Source: Pollutimonas nitritireducens
GTDB lineage: Bacteria; Pseudomonadota; Gammaproteobacteria; Burkholderiales; Burkholderiaceae_B
Assembly: GCF_002849615.1 (NCBI RefSeq)
Contig: NZ_PDNV01000001.1
Span: 434,001-498,000, forward strand
Direction: 5' to 3'
Length of the DNA stretch: 64,000 bases
Shown here one piece after another: positions 55,754 to 64,000 of this stretch (its first letter is position 1; the number at the start of each line of letters is the position of its first letter). Under the pieces are notes generated by a model. That model made no database searches. It saw nothing but the letters and a program-made list of their open reading frames with translations, and was not told the origin of the DNA. The position numbers and the translations under genes were made by a program.

Positions 55754-56333
55754 GCAACGCCCCGTCAAGCAATTAGTTAGATCCGTCCGATCTCTTGGAG
55801 TGGCGACATGAAGACTCGGACAAGGTCAACCGCAGTTTGCCGGGCCGATCAAAGCCATAATCGAAGAACCTTCAGCCTTTGATTATCAAACGGTGGCGTA
55901 GCTACTGCGTTTTTATGAGGACACCATGCAGCGCAGTCTTGCAGCTCACGCTAACGAGTAAGAAAACGAGCCGTTGACTTTAGGCCTCGCAGCCAGGCAA
56001 TACAACTGCAGCCGAAATTTCCTTGGGTGTGCGCAGCCATGGAGGGGGTCATTAATGGCCTTATCACGAGACGACGTCATGGCTCGATTCGTACCTAGAC
56101 GCGAATCAGAGACGGCTGAGCAGTCAAACTGTTTTTTACGAACACACCGTCGCATTTGCCAAATACACTGTCCACCCATGCCAACGATATTCACGTCAGA
56201 TTAGCAAACGAGCAGACCCATAGGCTCGTATGTAATTGCGAACGCTGGCGCTTGGTCCAAACGAGGTTCTGCAGGTTGGCACGCAAGTTGCGTTAATCCG
56301 AATAACATAATTTGGATTAACGGAGAAAGCTCG
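55754..56333. other. Gene-poor stretch with decayed frame
   Basis: About 580 bases. A frame around 55830-55962 (PIKAIIEEPSAFDYQTVA, one in-frame TAG, then RFYEDTMQRSLAAHAN) looks like the end of a former gene that I cannot name. Nothing else is supported. A ribosome site for the next, broken gene lies at its end. Confidence 0.4.
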
Positions 56334-56574
56334 ATGTATATGAACGACACATTGAGGGGTCGCGTCGCCTTGATCACCGGCAGCGGCTCGGGGATCGGTC
56401 TTGAAATCGCCACCATCTATGTTCGCCTGGGCGCGAGCGTAATGCTTACGGGACGGAATGAGGCAGGATGTGGCAAATGCCGCTGTTTACCTCGCCTCGG
56501 ATTTCGCTACCTATGTCACCGGCGAAAGTTTGATCGTCGATGGTGGCCGGTGGTTGAAATACGTGGCCGCGTGA
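56334..56574 (+). pseudogene. SDR family oxidoreductase with large internal deletion
   Basis: CGGAGAAAG precedes the ATG. The first 45 residues are a normal SDR start (VALITGSGSGIGLEIATIYV, GASVMLTGRN). The sequence then jumps, in another frame, to a normal SDR C-terminus (VANAAVYLASDFATYVTGES and LIVDGGRW, stop at 56572). About 160 residues including the YxxxK site are lost. The junction lies near 56460. Confidence 0.8.
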
Positions 56575-56834
56575 CATCTCTTCCTGGAAATCTTCCGCAC
56601 AGCGATGATAATCGCTACCGCGCCGTCCGCGCTCCACACCACCTTCAAATATTGTAAACCACTCAATCTGGCGAACCTATTGCTCGCGGTCCGCTGGTAT
56701 ACGCGATTATGGGTGGCCTGCAATACGCAAGCACCATCACTGGCGGAACACCCTCTCAGGAAATGACGGCGACCCTGCTATATCGTCGGCTGGGCTACTA
56801 AATAAATAACGCAGGAACATCTAAGGCAAACGGC
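56575..56834. other. Short gene-free stretch with a 3' gene remnant
   Basis: A frame ending at about 56801 reads GGLQYASTITGGTPSQEMTA then TLLYRRLGY and stops. It looks like the C-terminus of a lost gene of unknown family. The rest carries no signal I can name. Confidence 0.35.
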
Positions 56835-58232
56835 ATGAATGAAACTCTGTACGAGAAGGTCTGGAACGCTCACACGATTTTGCAGGGCGACGATGGACAG
56901 TCACTACTGCATGTTGGGCGCCACTTAGTGCAAGATGGCTCTCTTCATGCCTTCGAGTTCTTGCAAGCCCGCGGCATCGGGGTGCGTCGACCTGACCAGA
57001 CGTTCGCCACGCCCGATCATGGCGTCTCGACCCAAAGACGCGACATTGCCGCGATCAAAGATCCAGACCAACGGCGCGCGGTCGATTTGCTGGCCCAAAA
57101 TGCGGCAAAGTTCGGTATTGTCCACTTCGCTCTTGGCGATCCGCGCCAGGGCATCGTGCATGTCGTCGGCCCCGAACAGGGTCTTACGCAGCCCGGCATG
57201 CTCCTGGTTTGCGGGGACTCCCACACATCTACCCATGGCGCGCTCGGTGCCCTTGCCTTCGGCCTCGGCGCTAGCGACATTTTGCACGTGCTCGCGACCC
57301 AGACAACATGGCAAAAACGATCGAAGACAATGCGGGTCACGATTGATGGCAACCTCTCCTCGGGAGTCACAGCCAAAGACCTGATACTGAAGATTATCGC
57401 CAGGATCGGCGCCAATGGCGCCACGGGCCATGTCATCGAGTACGCCGGCGCAACAATACGCGCTATGTCCATTGAAGAGCGACTAACCATATGCAATATG
57501 TCAATCGAAGCTGGCGCCCGGGCGGGCATGATAGCCCCTGACGAAACGACCTACACATATATGGAAGGCCGTCCGTTCACGCCCAAGGGAGCGCAGTGGG
57601 AGCGCGCACTCGCCTACTGGCGTACCTTGCCCTCTGATCCCGACGCCATTTTCGACAAAGAAATCCATCTGGACGCGAGCGCAGTAGCCCCCATGGTGAC
57701 ATGGGGAAACAGTCCCGAAGATGCTCTGCCGGTTGACGCCCACGTTCCTGATCCTGCAACCGAGTCTAATCCTCAACGACGGGCATATATGCTACGAACG
57801 CTGAAGTATATGGGGCTGGAGCCCGGCATGGCACTCACCGATATCCAAGTCGACCAAGTGTTCATCGGATCATGCACCAATGCACGCCTTGAAGATTTGC
57901 GCGCCGCATCAAGCATCGCAAAAGGAGGTCGGGCGGTAATCCCAGCTCTGGTCTCTCCGGGGTCAACAGCCGTAAGGCTTGCCGCTGAAGCTGAGGGACT
58001 GGACAGAATATTTCGTGATGCTGGCTTCACCTGGGGCGAATCGGGCTGTTCGATGTGTGTAGGAATGAACGGCGACATCGTTGCACCCGGAAAGCGGTGC
58101 GCATCAACGTCCAATCGCAATTTCGTCGGCCGTCAGGGCACTGATAGCCGCACGCACCTCCTCAGCCCCGCAATGGCAGCCGCAGCGGCGCTCACTGGCC
58201 GCATCACAGACATACGCAAATTCGGAGCCTGA
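56835..58232 (+). CDS. leuC: 3-Isopropylmalate dehydratase-like large subunit
   Basis: A 465-residue aconitase-family large subunit. FATPDHGVST, GDSHTSTHGALGALAFGLG and ATGHVIEYAG are conserved, and the [4Fe-4S] ligands are seen in IGSCTNARLEDL and GCSMCVGMN. The usual product is LeuC of leucine synthesis, which isomerises 2- and 3-isopropylmalate by dehydration and rehydration. The setting, with CoA-transferases, TctC proteins and alcohol and aldehyde dehydrogenases, suggests a catabolic hydro-lyase for another hydroxy-diacid (inference). The small subunit gene starts one base after its stop. Confidence 0.85.
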   Translation: MNETLYEKVWNAHTILQGDDGQSLLHVGRHLVQDGSLHAFEFLQARGIGVRRPDQTFATPDHGVSTQRRDIAAIKDPDQRRAVDLLAQNAAKFGIVHFALGDPRQGIVHVVGPEQGLTQPGMLLVCGDSHTSTHGALGALAFGLGASDILHVLATQTTWQKRSKTMRVTIDGNLSSGVTAKDLILKIIARIGANGATGHVIEYAGATIRAMSIEERLTICNMSIEAGARAGMIAPDETTYTYMEGRPFTPKGAQWERALAYWRTLPSDPDAIFDKEIHLDASAVAPMVTWGNSPEDALPVDAHVPDPATESNPQRRAYMLRTLKYMGLEPGMALTDIQVDQVFIGSCTNARLEDLRAASSIAKGGRAVIPALVSPGSTAVRLAAEAEGLDRIFRDAGFTWGESGCSMCVGMNGDIVAPGKRCASTSNRNFVGRQGTDSRTHLLSPAMAAAAALTGRITDIRKFGA

Positions 58233-58233
58233 T

Positions 58234-58884
58234 ATGGAAATTTTTACGGTCCTCGAAGGCATAGCCGCTCCTATCGATCAAACTGTGGATACCGATCAAC
58301 TATTGCCGTCGCGCTTCCTGCGCCGACCGCGCAAGGATGGGTATCAGAACTTCCTGCTACACGATCTACGTTTTCATGCCGACGGAAGCGAGAAACCTGA
58401 TTTCGTGCTCAATAAGAAGCCCTTCCGCAAGGCCTGCATCCTGGTCGGAGAGCGCAATTTTGGCACGGGATCCAGTCGGGAACATGCTCCATGGGGCCTG
58501 ACCGACTATGGCATCCGCTGCGTGATTGCCGCAGATTTCGGCGATATTTTTTTTCAAAATGCGCTCAAAATCGGTTTGCTTCCAGTAAAGCTAGACATTG
58601 AGCAATGCACGACGCTACGCGAACAACTGCACGCAAATCCCGGGGCAAGCATGCGAGTCGACTTGCCCCTGCAATTGGTCACCAGTCCCGACGGCACGAC
58701 CTACCATTTCGAACTAGACGCTTTCCGCAAGCGCTGTCTGCTCGAGGGCCTGGACGACATCGGTATCACCTTGCAGCAAGATGCTGAAATCACTGCATTT
58801 GAACAGGCCTATCGTAAAAAATACGACTGGCTTTTCGACATCCCTTCAGACACTTCCCAAATCAATTCCACTCAGGAAGGTTAA
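58234..58884 (+). CDS. leuD: 3-Isopropylmalate dehydratase-like small subunit
   Basis: A 216-residue small subunit. DTDQLLPSRFLRRPRKDGYQ near residue 20 and the substrate-loop region NFGTGSSREHAPWGLTDYGI near residue 75 are diagnostic, as are FGDIFFQNALKIGLLPVKL. ATG at 58234 follows the large-subunit stop directly; a longer frame inside the large subunit is not used. It forms the heterodimeric hydro-lyase with the previous product. At this length and with IRCVIAADFGDIF it is a bacterial LeuD type rather than an archaeal short form. Confidence 0.87.
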   Translation: MEIFTVLEGIAAPIDQTVDTDQLLPSRFLRRPRKDGYQNFLLHDLRFHADGSEKPDFVLNKKPFRKACILVGERNFGTGSSREHAPWGLTDYGIRCVIAADFGDIFFQNALKIGLLPVKLDIEQCTTLREQLHANPGASMRVDLPLQLVTSPDGTTYHFELDAFRKRCLLEGLDDIGITLQQDAEITAFEQAYRKKYDWLFDIPSDTSQINSTQEG

Positions 58885-58889
58885 CTACC

Positions 58890-59444
58890 ATGGCATTTTT
58901 CAAGTCTATTCCCGCACATGTCGGTCCACCCCATGTGTACATGCAATATCCCGAAATATATGGCCCCTGGTCCAGCATGAGCGAGGCGTTGATGAACGGC
59001 CCCTCCTCGTTAAACCAGGGGGAGCGAGAACTGATCTTTGCCTACTCGGCAGGATTGGCACGGTGCGAAATGGTGTACGTGGCGCATTCCGAGGTCGCAT
59101 ATGCTTGGGGAATTGAAAACGGTTTGGTAGACCCTCTGCTCAAAGACCTAGACACAGCACCTGTAGAAGATCGTCTGAAGCCCTTGCTGGCCTTCGTTCG
59201 AAAATTGACATTGACGCCCAGCGAAATTTCCCAGACCGATGCGGATGCTGTGTTTGATGCTGGATGGGATGAAAAGGCGCTACACGATGCCATCGCCGTG
59301 ACGGGTCGAGCCAAATTTATGGTGTGTATTGCCCAAGGTTTCGGGTTCAAGCCCATGTCTCGCGAAAAGGCCGCACTTCGCGCTAAAGAGCGAGTTGAAA
59401 AAGGTTACGTCAACCTTTACCCCGTATTTCAAGAAAAACAATAA
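58890..59444 (+). CDS. Carboxymuconolactone decarboxylase/AhpD-like protein
   Basis: A 184-residue all-helical protein of the CMD/AhpD superfamily, recognisable from LNQGERELIFAYSAGLARCE with VYVAHSEVAYAWG and the second-half DAGWDEKALHDAIAVTGRAK. AhpD-type peroxidases have CxxC; here only one Cys remains (CEMVYVAH, second Cys replaced by Val), so simple disulfide peroxidase chemistry is unlikely. AGGAAGG precedes the ATG. It follows the dehydratase small subunit by five bases and is probably in the same transcript. Exact reaction unknown. Confidence 0.78.
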   Translation: MAFFKSIPAHVGPPHVYMQYPEIYGPWSSMSEALMNGPSSLNQGERELIFAYSAGLARCEMVYVAHSEVAYAWGIENGLVDPLLKDLDTAPVEDRLKPLLAFVRKLTLTPSEISQTDADAVFDAGWDEKALHDAIAVTGRAKFMVCIAQGFGFKPMSREKAALRAKERVEKGYVNLYPVFQEKQ

Positions 59445-59728
59445 AACTTTAGTGGTGGGCCACTTCGTCAGCGGCCCACCACAGTCCCGACTACAGGCGT
59501 ATGCCAAACACACACTATTGTTCTCGGAACAAACATTGCGAGGCAAGCGCTACAGCGGATCTATTGTCAAACTATCAGGAGCGCCGCATGTTTTAAACGT
59601 ATTGGCACAAACTTTGCTTGTTTCAACCCATATGGGACGGCTAATAGACGTGCCTACTGAGCATGTGGTTAACACCATAAGAATCAGGTAATTAAATACC
59701 TGCCCACTACAGAAGGAGACAATCCAAA

Positions 59729-59845
59729 ATGAACGTCAAGTTCTTCCTGACCGTCCTATCAAGCGTGTCTGTTGTGTGTGGTCTCGGATTCGCAACGACA
59801 TCGGCAAATGCTGCAAACGCTTTTCCCGCCAAAAAGCAGACATGA
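59729..59845 (+). pseudogene. TctC-type binding protein remnant (signal peptide only)
   Basis: AAGGAG precedes ATG at 59729. The 38 residues are a good signal peptide (FFLTVLSSVSVVCGLGFA) then ATTSANAANAFPAKKQT and a stop. FPAK is the usual mature N-terminus of a Bug protein, so the rest was lost. The intact TctC gene at 59980 follows. The stretch 59445-59728 before it holds no gene. Confidence 0.6.
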
Positions 59846-59979
59846 AGTGGCTCGTAAGCGAACTCAATTTATCCAGCCAATAGCACCAAGCCATGCCGCC
59901 TCTGTTCACGATAACCAATATCGGACTCACCGGTAGCGTCATTAAGTAAATCAAACTATTCAAACGAGAGACAAACACA

Positions 59980-60960
59980 ATGAACTTAAAAAAAATACCC
60001 CGACTTCTGCTTACCGGTACCGTCTTGCTACTTGCCAGCGCTACTTCAGCGTATGCAACCGACTCGTTTCCATCCCAACCTGTTCGCATCATCGTCGGTT
60101 CTGCACCCGGAGGCCTGCTTGATATTACGACACGCGTTGTGGCCCAGAGAATGGGGGAAGTGCTGGGCCAGAGTGTGATAGTGGAAAATCGACCAGGTGC
60201 AGGCACCGTTATTGCAACTCGGGGGGTAAAAGCCGCTGCCGCAGATGGATACACCTTGATTTCTGCGACCACTTCGATTGCAATGCAGCCAGCAGTAAGG
60301 TTGAATCCAGGCTATGACTTGCTCAAGGACTTCACCGGCATCGGCCCGATGACGCGTGCTCCGCTTTTGATGTTGGCGCGGCCCAATGCCTCTATGGATT
60401 CCCTGGCAGATTTTATGTCTCTCGCCAAAGCGCAGCCTGGCAAACTGACCTATGCTTCCTCCGGTATCGGAGGCTCAATTCATTTAGGCACGGCTTCTTT
60501 CGCTCAAGCAGCCGGATTGAATCTGTCCCACATTCCGTACAAAGCTAATTCAACAGCGTGGCCCGACGTAATCGGAGGACGTGTTGACACAATCTTCGAG
60601 CCCTACGGCAGCGCCGCGCCCATGCTGCAGGACGGGCGGTTAAAGGCAATCGGCATTACATCGACAAAGCGTCTAAAAGTACTTCCAGATGTACCGACAA
60701 TGGCAGAATCTGGTGTCCCAAGTTACAACTATTATATTTGGCTCGGTATGTTCGCGCCGGCAGGAACGCCGCCGGACGTGGTTCAGCGTCTATCGAAAGC
60801 ACTACAAGAAACAATGGCGACGCCCGAATTGCAAAAGCGTTTTGCTGACGAAGGCTCTGAATCTATGCTGATGTCCGCGGACGAATTCAACCAATTTATT
60901 AAGCAAGAAACGGAAGCGGTGTCGAAGCTGGTCACCGACCTGGGCGTGCCCAAACAGTAA
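59980..60960 (+). CDS. Tripartite tricarboxylate transporter substrate-binding protein (TctC/Bug)
   Basis: A 326-residue periplasmic binding protein with a signal peptide ending SATSAYAT. SQPVRIIVGSAPGGLLDITT, VIVENRPGAGTVIATRGV, LSHIPYKANSTAWPDVIGG and PDVPTMAESGVPSYNYY are Bug-family blocks. The ATG is preceded by a weak GAGAG site. It follows the remnant of another Bug gene and precedes the GMC oxidoreductase, so its ligand may be the substrate or product of that enzyme (inference). Confidence 0.9.
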   Translation: MNLKKIPRLLLTGTVLLLASATSAYATDSFPSQPVRIIVGSAPGGLLDITTRVVAQRMGEVLGQSVIVENRPGAGTVIATRGVKAAAADGYTLISATTSIAMQPAVRLNPGYDLLKDFTGIGPMTRAPLLMLARPNASMDSLADFMSLAKAQPGKLTYASSGIGGSIHLGTASFAQAAGLNLSHIPYKANSTAWPDVIGGRVDTIFEPYGSAAPMLQDGRLKAIGITSTKRLKVLPDVPTMAESGVPSYNYYIWLGMFAPAGTPPDVVQRLSKALQETMATPELQKRFADEGSESMLMSADEFNQFIKQETEAVSKLVTDLGVPKQ

Positions 60961-61045
60961 TTTTGCAAAGCGACATTGGCATGTCGCCATATACGCGACG
61001 GCCAATCCGCTGGTGTCTATGTTCACTTTTAAGGAGGATACCGGC

Positions 61046-61078
61046 ATGTGTTCATCAGAGGATGGTATTAGTGGATAA
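61046..61078 (+). CDS. Ten-residue leader ORF overlapping the GMC oxidoreductase start
   Basis: The strongest ribosome site in this area, AAGGAGG (61031-61037), is placed eight bases before ATG at 61046. That ATG opens MCSSEDGISG and stop TAA at 61076-61078, in a different frame from the enzyme and across its start at 61062. It may be a coupling leader or a chance frame. Confidence 0.35.
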   Translation: MCSSEDGISG

Positions 61079-62720
61079 CTATGTTGTGAATACGTCGACA
61101 GATAGCTTTGACTTCATTATCGTCGGAGCCGGATCGGCAGGTTGTGTGGTGGCCAGTCGCCTTTCCGAACAACCGGACTGCCGCGTGCTGCTACTCGAGG
61201 CCGGCCCGCCGGCTGATAACTTCTGGATCCGCACTCCTGCCGGAATGGCCAAGATGTTCAAGTCAGAGCGCTACAACTGGCGTTTTCACACGGAACCTGT
61301 TCCGACACTGGGTAATCGCAAGCTCTACTGGCCACGCGGCAAGGCACTCGGTGGCAGCAGTGCTATCAACGGAATGGTTTATTGCAGAGGCAATCGGGAT
61401 GATTATGACCTCTGGGCGCGTCTTGGCAACTCTGGTTGGAGTTGGGATGAGGTCCTGCCTTACTTCAAGCGTTCAGAAAACAACATGCGAGGAGCCACCC
61501 CATACCATGGCGGCGAAGGTCCGCTGGTTGTCAGTGACCCGGTGGTCAAACACCCCTCTATCACCGATTTCGTTGAAGCCGCGCGTCGCACTGGCATTCC
61601 GCAAATTGACGACTTCACTGGTGTTGAGCAGGAAGGGACAGGCATCCTGCAAGCCAATATTCGCAATGGTATGCGGCAGTCTGCTTATGACGCGTTCATT
61701 GCCCCCGTGCGTCACAGGCCCAACCTGGTCGTACGTACCGGCGTTCATGTACGTCGCGTTCTGTTCAAAGACAAAGAAGCTACTGGCGTTGAGGTACTTG
61801 AGAACGGCCAAGTTCTTGCCTACCAAGCGCGACAAGAGGTGGTTATGTCCGCAGGCGCGCTCGCTTCGCCCCAATTGCTGATGCTTTCTGGCATTGGCGA
61901 TGGCGAGGCCTTGCAACGTCACGGGATACAGACCGTGATGCATACCCCCGGCGTGGGCCGCAATCTTCAAGACCATTTTACCGCCCGCCTCCAGGCACTG
62001 TGCACACCCGAAAGTTCGTATAACGCCGACCTGAATGGCTGGCGCAAATATATGCAAGGCTTGCGCTATATCCTGACCAAAAGCGGCTATCTCGCGCTTT
62101 CCTCTTCCCAGGCCGCCGCCTTCGTCAAGAGCGGGCCAGAGATCGATTTTGCCGACCTGGAAATCAGCTTCCGACCTATGACGTTCACGTACAAAGATAC
62201 CGGTGTAGTAGAAGTGGACAATTATCACGCAATAGGAGCCTCCGTATATCGCGTAAGGCCTGCCTCGCGCGGTGAGATCCAGCTGCGATCCGCCGATCCA
62301 TTGCAGGCTCCGGCATTCATACCTAACTACCTTGAGGCGGCAGAAGACGTCGAGGCAATGCTCTCGGGTTTGCGGATTCTACGTTCCATTCTGGCGACCG
62401 ATCCCATGGCATCTCGCATCGTGAAAGAACTCGTCCCGGGGCCCTCAGTTACGACAGATGAGCAACTGATCGACTTCATGCGACGTGAGGGCCACTGCGC
62501 ATACCATCCGGCAGGGTCATGCAAAATGGGTAATGACGCCATGGCTGTCGTTGACGAACGCTTGCGCGTGCGCGGTGTCCGTCGCTTGCGTGTGGTGGAC
62601 GCCTCTATCATGCCTACCGTGACTTCCGGCAATACGAACGCACCAACCATCATGATCGGTGAAAAGGGTGCCGATATGATTCGCGCCGATACGCTAAAAA
62701 CGAGCACTTTCGCCGCTTGA
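61062..62720 (+). CDS. GMC family FAD-dependent alcohol oxidoreductase
   Basis: A 552-residue flavoprotein of the glucose-methanol-choline family. It shows DFIIVGAGSAGCVVASRLSE (FAD dinucleotide motif), WPRGKALGGSSAINGMVYCR (GMC signature 1), GALASPQLLMLSGIGDG (signature 2) and the active-site HPAGSCKMG with the C-terminal VTSGNTNAPTIMIGEKGADM. It oxidises an alcohol to an aldehyde. ATG at 61062 has only AGAGG touching it, so the start is uncertain; GTG at 61071 is an alternative. An aldehyde dehydrogenase follows after 72 bases, giving an alcohol-aldehyde-acid pair. Confidence 0.9.
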   Translation: MVLVDNYVVNTSTDSFDFIIVGAGSAGCVVASRLSEQPDCRVLLLEAGPPADNFWIRTPAGMAKMFKSERYNWRFHTEPVPTLGNRKLYWPRGKALGGSSAINGMVYCRGNRDDYDLWARLGNSGWSWDEVLPYFKRSENNMRGATPYHGGEGPLVVSDPVVKHPSITDFVEAARRTGIPQIDDFTGVEQEGTGILQANIRNGMRQSAYDAFIAPVRHRPNLVVRTGVHVRRVLFKDKEATGVEVLENGQVLAYQARQEVVMSAGALASPQLLMLSGIGDGEALQRHGIQTVMHTPGVGRNLQDHFTARLQALCTPESSYNADLNGWRKYMQGLRYILTKSGYLALSSSQAAAFVKSGPEIDFADLEISFRPMTFTYKDTGVVEVDNYHAIGASVYRVRPASRGEIQLRSADPLQAPAFIPNYLEAAEDVEAMLSGLRILRSILATDPMASRIVKELVPGPSVTTDEQLIDFMRREGHCAYHPAGSCKMGNDAMAVVDERLRVRGVRRLRVVDASIMPTVTSGNTNAPTIMIGEKGADMIRADTLKTSTFAA

Positions 62721-62792
62721 TGCCGCTAACAAGGTTGCCCTGCCGCACGTGCGGCGGCACCATAACAAACGCTATTTTTAAGGATGACCACG

Positions 62793-64000
62793 ATGACGGC
62801 CACACAGAATTCCTCCACCGTTAGCACCCTGGCCCCCGGTCACCAGAAAGCGCTGAACTGGATCAAGTCCGGAACCAAGCGGCTTCTGATTGGAGGGAAA
62901 TGGGTAGAGTCTCAATCGGGCAAGACTTTTGCAACAGTTAATCCGGCAACGGGCGAAACTTTGACTCACATAGCAGAAGCAGGCAGCGCCGATATCGACG
63001 CCGCTGTAGTTGTCGCCCGGCGTGCATTTGAATCATCCTCATGGACTGGGATCTCACCGCATGCCCGCACCCGCCTGCTGCTCAAGATCGCAGAGCTGGT
63101 CGATCAAAATGCAGAAGAGCTGGCAGTGCTGGAAACCCTGGACATGGGAGCACCACTCTCCGCCAATATCGCCCGGTCGGCGCAAGTCGCCGAAATCTTC
63201 CGCTATTACGCTGGGTGGCCAACAAAGATCTTTGGCACCACCAATCCCATGGACGCATCCCGCTTCCAGTACATGCTGCGCGAACCAGTGGGCGTATGCG
63301 GCTTGATTAATGCCTGGAACGTGCCTTTGGTCATGGCAGCAAACAAAATTGCACCCGCGCTCGCTTGCGGCAACACGGCGGTGCTTAAACCGGCCGAACA
63401 GGCCTCGCTGACCACTTTGCGCCTGGCCGAACTGATCGAAGAAGCTGGCATACCGCCGGGTGTACTTAATATTGTTCCGGGCTTTGGCGCGACGGCAGGT
63501 GCTGCGATTGCAGCACACCCGGATATCGACAAGGTTGCCTTTACCGGATCAACCGACGTGGGCCGACAAATACTTGTTGCCTCCACAGGGAATATGAAGA
63601 AAGTATCGCTCGAACTTGGCGGCAAGTCTCCGAATATCATCTTCCCCGATGCAGATATCGACAGGGCATTGACGGTTGCGGTGGATGCGTTCTGCAAGAA
63701 CTCCGGCCAGATATGCTCTGCTGGAACCCGCCTGTTCGTACATGAGAGCCTGGTCGAACAGGCCACTGAGCAAGTATCTAAAATGGCAGCCACCTACAAG
63801 GTCGGCTCGCCCTTCGAGGCAGATACCCAGTTAGGCCCCCTTATCTCGGAGAAGCAAATGGAGCGGGTACTGTCTTACATTGATGTGGGCCAGAGCGAAG
63901 GTGCGCAGTTGGTCCTGGGCGGCGAGCGCATGGGTGACGTGGGCTACTTCGTGACGCCAACTGTTTTCAGCAGCGTCACCAATAAGATGGCTATCGCGCA
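62793..64000 (+). CDS. Aldehyde dehydrogenase family protein, partial
   Basis: The frame is open to the end of the window and gives about 400 residues. It has NAWNVPLVMAANKIAPALAC, FTGSTDVGRQIL, the catalytic Glu in VSLELGGKSPNI and the catalytic Cys in NSGQICSAGTRL. It oxidises an aldehyde to an acid with NAD(P). ATG at 62793 is preferred over ATG at 62784, which overlaps the AAGGA site. It likely oxidises the product of the GMC enzyme. The C-terminal end lies outside the window. Confidence 0.93.
   Translation, partial: MTATQNSSTVSTLAPGHQKALNWIKSGTKRLLIGGKWVESQSGKTFATVNPATGETLTHIAEAGSADIDAAVVVARRAFESSSWTGISPHARTRLLLKIAELVDQNAEELAVLETLDMGAPLSANIARSAQVAEIFRYYAGWPTKIFGTTNPMDASRFQYMLREPVGVCGLINAWNVPLVMAANKIAPALACGNTAVLKPAEQASLTTLRLAELIEEAGIPPGVLNIVPGFGATAGAAIAAHPDIDKVAFTGSTDVGRQILVASTGNMKKVSLELGGKSPNIIFPDADIDRALTVAVDAFCKNSGQICSAGTRLFVHESLVEQATEQVSKMAATYKVGSPFEADTQLGPLISEKQMERVLSYIDVGQSEGAQLVLGGERMGDVGYFVTPTVFSSVTNKMAIA

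Noticed and set aside
1-64000. tRNA or rRNA genes
   Set aside because: I looked for the GGTTCGA-type T-loop with an acceptor stem in the gaps and found none that folds; matches inside genes were coding.

Overview
The window looks like a chromosomal segment of a betaproteobacterium, most likely Burkholderiales/Alcaligenaceae (Bordetella, Achromobacter or Pusillimonas relatives). The evidence is the high G+C, the betaproteobacterial cox cluster order (coxB-coxA-small assembly protein-DUF2970-coxC, then surf1-ctaA-ctaB-sco), a PhaM-type granule protein, and many tripartite-tricarboxylate (TctC/Bug) binding proteins. The assignment is by family recognition only.

Region 1 (1-2442) ends aspS and carries an endonuclease/exonuclease/phosphatase protein coupled to cardiolipin synthase B. 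Region 2 (2488-18219) is a tightly packed catabolic operon on the minus strand: iorA, iorB, a Rieske-oxygenase reductase, oxygenase alpha and beta subunits, an acyl-CoA ligase, a thiolase-like protein, a DUF35-SDR fusion, a cyclase-family hydrolase, an SDR and two tandem ABC binding proteins, with a divergent MarR regulator. Its content matches what I know of iad-type indole-3-acetate loci (a MarR repressor plus an iadDE-type Rieske oxygenase). I infer a route: indole-3-acetate or indolepyruvate is oxidised to dioxindole-acetyl-CoA, a retro-aldol cleavage by the thiolase-like/DUF35 pair gives isatin plus acetyl-CoA, and the cyclase-family protein hydrolyses isatin. The thiolase-like protein lacks the usual Cys and His, and the SDR half of the fusion lacks Tyr and Lys, which fits a non-thiolase role.

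Region 3 (18317-38747) is core genome: rpoH, a Na+/H+ antiporter with a cyclic-nucleotide-binding domain, the cytochrome aa3 oxidase cluster with its assembly factors (no ctaG where one is expected), a Nudix hydrolase, phaM, glmU, an MFS transporter, a glycosyltransferase, an Lrp regulator and glmS.

Region 4 (38748-48404) is a graveyard downstream of glmS: a 5'-truncated hsdR joined to a broken thiolase, a tctC without its signal peptide, a frameshifted IS4-family transposase, abutted IS21-type ends with a truncated istA running head-on into xdhC, a frameshifted mocA-like gene and a RES-domain remnant.

Region 5 (48405-64000) is an accessory catabolic island, less G+C-rich by eye: three CaiB/BaiF CoA-transferases, two intact TctC binding proteins and a signal-peptide remnant of another, a DUF2889 protein, a hotdog thioesterase, a nitroreductase, a deleted SDR, a LeuC/LeuD-like dehydratase pair, a carboxymuconolactone-decarboxylase-like protein, a GMC alcohol oxidoreductase and a partial aldehyde dehydrogenase. 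Together they suggest uptake of a carboxylate and oxidation of an alcohol through aldehyde and acid to CoA-linked intermediates; the substrate is unknown. I found no tRNA, rRNA or CRISPR array.
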